Origin: Antitrichia curtipendula | Taxonomy: Eukaryota > Streptophyta > Bryopsida > Hypnales > Leucodontaceae | Length of the DNA: 64,000 bases | Direction of reading: 5' to 3' | NCBI GenBank assembly: GCA_951230915.1 | Contig: OX579633.1 | Span: 8,096,145-8,160,144 of the forward strand | Part shown: piece by piece, positions 59,580 to 64,000 of the stretch | Layout of the letters: every line of letters begins with the position of its first letter | Numbering within the stretch: the stretch's first letter is position 1 | The notes under the pieces: model-generated | The model's input: only the letters and a program-made list of their open reading frames with translations | Told to the model about the DNA's origin: nothing | The model's database searches: none | Position numbers and translations under genes: made by a program

Positions 59580-60485
59580 TTAACCCCTAAAAGATTAAGG
59601 TCTTTTCTCCATCAAAACACAATAAAAAACACCACTTCTAGTGCAAAAAGCAAAAAACTTAAAAAACTGTTTTTTTGCATATCTAACCATAGGATCTTAT
59701 ATAAGACTAGCATAAGAATGTATGCAAGAAACTTCAAAAATTTTGACCGCATAGATTGCATGATATTTGCATCCAAAGTAAAGAAAACAAGTTCTTTTGC
59801 ACCTTGGTTGACTACATTTTTTGGCTTTGAATCTTCTTAACTTAATTCTTTTGTGCTATCAATTTTGATTTTCTAAGTTTTTATATTGAATACTTGAGTT
59901 GAGAATCTAGGAAAAATGTTCAAGAAAAAAAAATTATTTTTTACTCATTAAAAAACTGTTAAGTAGAAGTAGGTTCAAGATTGAAGGAAAAAATAAACTG
60001 TTAATAGCTCTCAGATGAAATTGAAATATAATAATTCCAACAATCAGATTATTTTAGAAAGTAAATACAACCATGTCTAACAAATTCTTTTGAAAAATTG
60101 TATAAATTGCATTAAAAATGAATCCTAAAATTTATTTTTTCAAGAAATTGCTTAGATTGCCCGAAAAACTAAGATTGTCCATAACTTTCTCATCACTAGT
60201 CCAATAGAATGAATCAAAGCTTCAAATGTAGACAACAATATATGATTTTAGAAAAAGATTTTTTTTTTTTGACTTTTGTGCTGCTTGTCAACCTCCATTT
60301 TTGGCTTATTGTGTCGTAACTTTATTTCCCGAGCACCGTTTGAAATAAAAATTATATCTATGAAGCTCTCACAAAACCACACATCCTTAAAAAAATTCTA
60401 AAAATTTCACTAAAAATTGAGGTTATAGTAACCTACCCAAACCCAAATTGTCCCCCGAGAGAACAAATGGTCCTTTAGGGGTTAA
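59580..60485. mobile_element. TTAA-flanked element, copy 11
   Basis: Starts TTAACCCCTAAAAGATTAAGG, ends GGTCCTTTAGGGGTTAA with TTAA on both sides, 906 bp. Closest to 25124-26055. Confidence 0.85.
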
Positions 60486-63400
60486 GCAAACCAACACTAC
60501 CTTCTAAAAAGAGAAACGGAGCCCCACCTTGAAATTCCCTCTTCTTCTAAAAAATCAACAGCCATGCAATTCAAAAAGAAAACAATAACCCCCCTCTAAA
60601 AAAAAATGTATGATTTGAAAAAAAAAAATTACATCTTGTGCTGTGCAATTTGACTTGAAGAAAAAGCCTTTAGTATATGTGCGCGCATGTCTTTCTTCCA
60701 AGACCTAGAGATTTCCATCAGAAGACCAACGCAGACTAATATGATGATCCATAATTTTTCACTTGGAAACTATGGTGCATTCAAAACAACAAAACATCTC
60801 CATGGCTATGTAAGCAATACGGGCACATATCAATATAATGGAAGATTAAACAAAATCTTTCAATGTGCACCAGTAAAAAACCATTTGAGTCCTCAAACAT
60901 TAATTAATTTACACTTCTTATCATTGGTTTGATTGGGAGGCTTGAGACATTGAGGCGTCAGACATGAAGATATTACTTCATGACCTAATCTCCTCATACA
61001 AATTTTTACTTGTTTTCAGCATCAGTTGCTCAACCTTTGCACTTACTAGCACTCTAAAAATGAAACCAGGACCGAAGCTTTGGAAATATACATATGTACA
61101 TATTGTGACAAGTTCATTTTTGAGATGATAGGATAAGAATTTTTTTTCGATTGAATTAGACGCGTTAGTCTGCAACACCATCATTGTCACCGTTATTATT
61201 ATAAATGTGTGGTTGGATTAAGGATCAAAGGATTGATTCAAATATATCATTCTATTCCATAGATCATTGATATTTTTGTTGTTAATTAATGCTTCCTAAT
61301 TCAATTGATTTTTTATTTCTAAATATTTTTTTCTTCATTTGTGGATAATTTTAGGAGCCGAAAGGAAAAAGAGATATGAAATTGAAGAAAAAATATTGTT
61401 GAAGAAATTAGGATTTAGAATTGAATGTAAAAGTTTTAGATCCAATGGATTATCAAGCACTTGAATTTCAATCTAAGAAAATTGGCTCAGGTGAGGCACT
61501 TGTAACAAGTAAGGAACTGGAAATGATTTTTGTTCAATGACTACATGCCATGTGTACAAAAATTATTCCTTGACTACCTTACTATTAGGATTGTACATGG
61601 TTTTACAATTTCACTACCACTATCACCTCAAAAGAGGCACTATCTCTTAAAAAGATGAATGTAGGGTTGTTCTTGCAATTTTCTTACCCCCCTTTTGGAA
61701 AAATCCCAAGCCGTTGATGTGTTTAAAAAAAATTCAATCCCCCTTCCCATGTTGTTGATCTAAATTGCACAAAAAACTAAAACCAAATGAGATGTGAGTA
61801 TTGAAGGAGGCCAAATGGAAGAAAGAAAGTGGTAGTTCATATTTGGGTGAATGTGAAACGTTGGTGGTAGTAAGAGTGGCTCATTGTGCAATGGCACCTA
61901 TGTGCCTGCTAGCAAAATAATTGTCAAGAGAAGAGGTTTCTTTTCCAATCTTTTGACTTCCTTGTATGATCTTCTCCAAATAAGCATTCTTGTATAGGTT
62001 ATCTCTCTTTGCAAGAAATATTTGAAGTTTTTTATTTTTGTATGCCCATTTTTAAGCAACTTGTTGAATCCTATAATATGATGTTTTTTCTTATTGTGCA
62101 GCAAGATTAAGCTTGCTATGGAAGGAGACAAAGCAAAATATAGAAAATGGGCCAGAGATGAAACATATCATTTCAACCATTTTTGCAAGTCTTCAATTGT
62201 TATCAACTTATGTTGGAGCCAACTACCTGGTATTTTGTATTTCCGCTTGAAATTTAAATATTTTGATATTATATAGAAGAGGATTCTGACATGCATCAAG
62301 CCTAGTCAATTCTAATAAGTCAATTTGCACCAATGTGTGTAGCATTTGGAGGCGAATTGGAAGAGTTAGAGTTTGGCAATTTGTATCTTGGTTTGTGAGG
62401 GTCGGGGTGAGGGTAGTGATGCTTTGGATTACAGTGGAATGAGATGCTTGTGAATGCTCATGAATTTTGAGTAAGGAATTTAGTATTAGAGGGTATTTAT
62501 AATTTTGAATGCTGAAATTTTATGATAGCTACATAATTATTATTTGGTAATCTTTGTTATTTTTATTGTTAATGAATGCTTTCTAATTCACCTATTTTTT
62601 ATTTCTAAATGTTGTTTCCTTCATTTGAAGACAATTTCAAGAGGCTTAAGGAAATAAAGAAGGAGAAAGAGGTACGAGATTGAAGAAAAAGTTATTGAGA
62701 TTAAGGGTTTAAGTTTGAATGTAAAAATGGGTAGTGCTTTCCTTTGAGAATTTGAATAAATTTTTTACAACCAATGAAAAATTGGCAAGTTTAATTTCTT
62801 ATAGGAATACCGTAGAAACATAATTTCAAAAGTAGTGGAATTACATTGAAAGCAAAATGAGTATGGACCAAAGGTGGTGGCATAATCCAATATACTAGTG
62901 CGACATGTGCTGTTACCACATTATAATAAAAGTATAGTAAAAATAATTTATAAAAATTTTAATTTATAAAATATTTGAAATTCAATATCTTTCACACCAT
63001 CAATCAAAACACCAGAAAACAAATCTCATGCACCCTTCTTTGTTGAGGGCTTTTCGATGGTGCCAAAAACGCAACCAAGGACACACCGACACATGGCTCT
63101 AGAGATCTCAATATAACAAACAAAACAAAACAAACAAACAAACTTATAGTATAGATTCTCACAATTGTCATTAGTGATTGAGAAGCACCACCACTTTGCT
63201 TACCATGCAACAAAACCAACAAATTTGTCTATTTGTCCCATTTAGTGTCATGCTACAATAAATTTCAAAGATTGAAGCATTTGTTTTTCTTCATTTCATT
63301 TGCAGGGATTCCTTGCTTGCAAGATATTTGATGATCTAGCCTTCCCAATAACATTCAATAGCTTTAAGAGAGGTTGCTTTTTTCCTCTCCAAAGTCTTCA

Positions 63401-63836
63401 TCTACAAAATTCATCCACACATCAAAAATGCACGCTTTGGAACATGAATAGTAATTGTTCATTTACAATGTGCTCCATTTCTTTTGATAATTCTAGGATC
63501 AAACTTAGAAACCAACAAATAATTGTAAAAAAGATGGTTTGCTAAAAGTCCAAAGAATTCATTGAATAATATATCAATGCAATTTAACCATTTGCCACCC
63601 AAAACATATTTTGATGTCTATATGAAAAGAGTGATTCATAGACATTTGTGGAGAAGAGGGGTAGAGACATCATTTTTATATTCAAATCCATTATCCATCA
63701 TGAATCCTCAAAGAGCATGAAATAATTTGAAGATGAGAGCTTAACCGCTCATTGTCAGAATGGATTTTTTTTGTTTGAACTAGGACTTTAGACCTCATTT
63801 AGGCATAGTGGCATAACTTTTTTCAAATAAATTTGA
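60486..63836. other. Intergenic stretch with a diverged direct repeat, no gene supported
   Basis: 61274-61440 and 62565-62735 share TTTTTTATTTCTAAAT, TTCATTTG, GAAATTGAAGAAAAA-like and TTGAATGTAAAA blocks in the same order. ORFs at 60687-60932, 61898-62276 and 63004-63545 carry no recognisable domain. Confidence 0.45.
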
Positions 63837-64000
63837 GAAATCAAACTAAATTTCATCTCCAAAAATCCGTTTGAGATTTCAGGTCTCCAATCAAAAGTTA
63901 TAGACATTTTCAAAAATCTTCTCTAGAATTTGTCCATAACTTTTGAATGGAGTCTTGAAATCTCAAACGGATTTTTGGAGATGAAACTTAGTTTGATTTC
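63837..64000. repeat. Near-perfect palindrome at the window end
   Basis: 63837 onward (GAAATCAAACTAAATTTCAT, CCAAAAATCCGTTTGAGATT) is repeated inverted up to position 64000 with few mismatches, centre near 63918. Arms are about 80 bp and may continue outside the window. Confidence 0.85.

Noticed and set aside
1..64000. LTR retrotransposons, tRNA or rRNA genes
   Set aside because: No paired LTRs with TG..CA ends, no gag-pol motifs and no cloverleaf were recognised by eye; tRNAscan-SE and LTR_FINDER would be decisive.

Overview
The window reads as nuclear DNA of a vascular plant with a large, AT-rich, repeat-dominated genome. The evidence is spliced GT-AG genes including a plant-type external NAD(P)H dehydrogenase with an EF-hand, hAT, CACTA-type and TTAA-target DNA transposons, poly-A retroposons, and leader sequences with the AGGGTTT signature. 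Gene sparsity and base composition suggest a gymnosperm or another large-genome lineage, but the species is not determined.

Only two genes look intact. One is a five-exon NDB-type alternative NAD(P)H dehydrogenase on the minus strand (10697-14386), whose frame and splice sites join without a lesion. The other is a two-exon UPF0057/Pmp3 (RCI2-like) small membrane protein on the plus strand (39140-40078), too exon-split to show as one ORF; its intron holds a decayed second copy of exon 2. A third gene-like island (about 43.3-46.5 kb, plus strand) has a plant-type leader and two exons that join in frame into a short one-pass membrane protein of unrecognised family; it may be partial or dying.

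The main structure is a giant hAT-superfamily element at 19723-37667 (17,945 bp). It has matching 13-bp ends (CAGGGTTGTCATA), GC-rich subterminal arrays and a perfect 8-bp target duplication (GCATGGTC). On its left it carries a broken hAT transposase gene with an extended low-complexity tail (minus strand). On its right it carries a head-to-head pair of cargo pseudogenes: a coiled-coil/RING-finger protein (minus) and a divergent protein kinase (plus), separated by a 200-N assembly gap. Between them lie internal duplications, degenerate minisatellites and nested younger insertions. The element sits 13 bp from the end of an older TTAA-flanked element, whose two pieces (18806-19722 and 37676-37688) rejoin exactly across it.

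Most of the rest is transposon. A family of about 0.9-kb elements with ends like CCCCTAAAGG and TTAA target duplications (piggyBac-like, non-autonomous) occurs about ten times, often nested. At 49.5-54.2 kb a CACTA-type element contains a second CACTA-type element with a 37-bp array of palindromic units. There are also a long inverted repeat (16.6-18.4 kb), a foldback element inside an NDB intron, two short poly-A/A-rich retroposons with clear target duplications, and several dispersed duplications. No rRNA, tRNA or CRISPR was seen.
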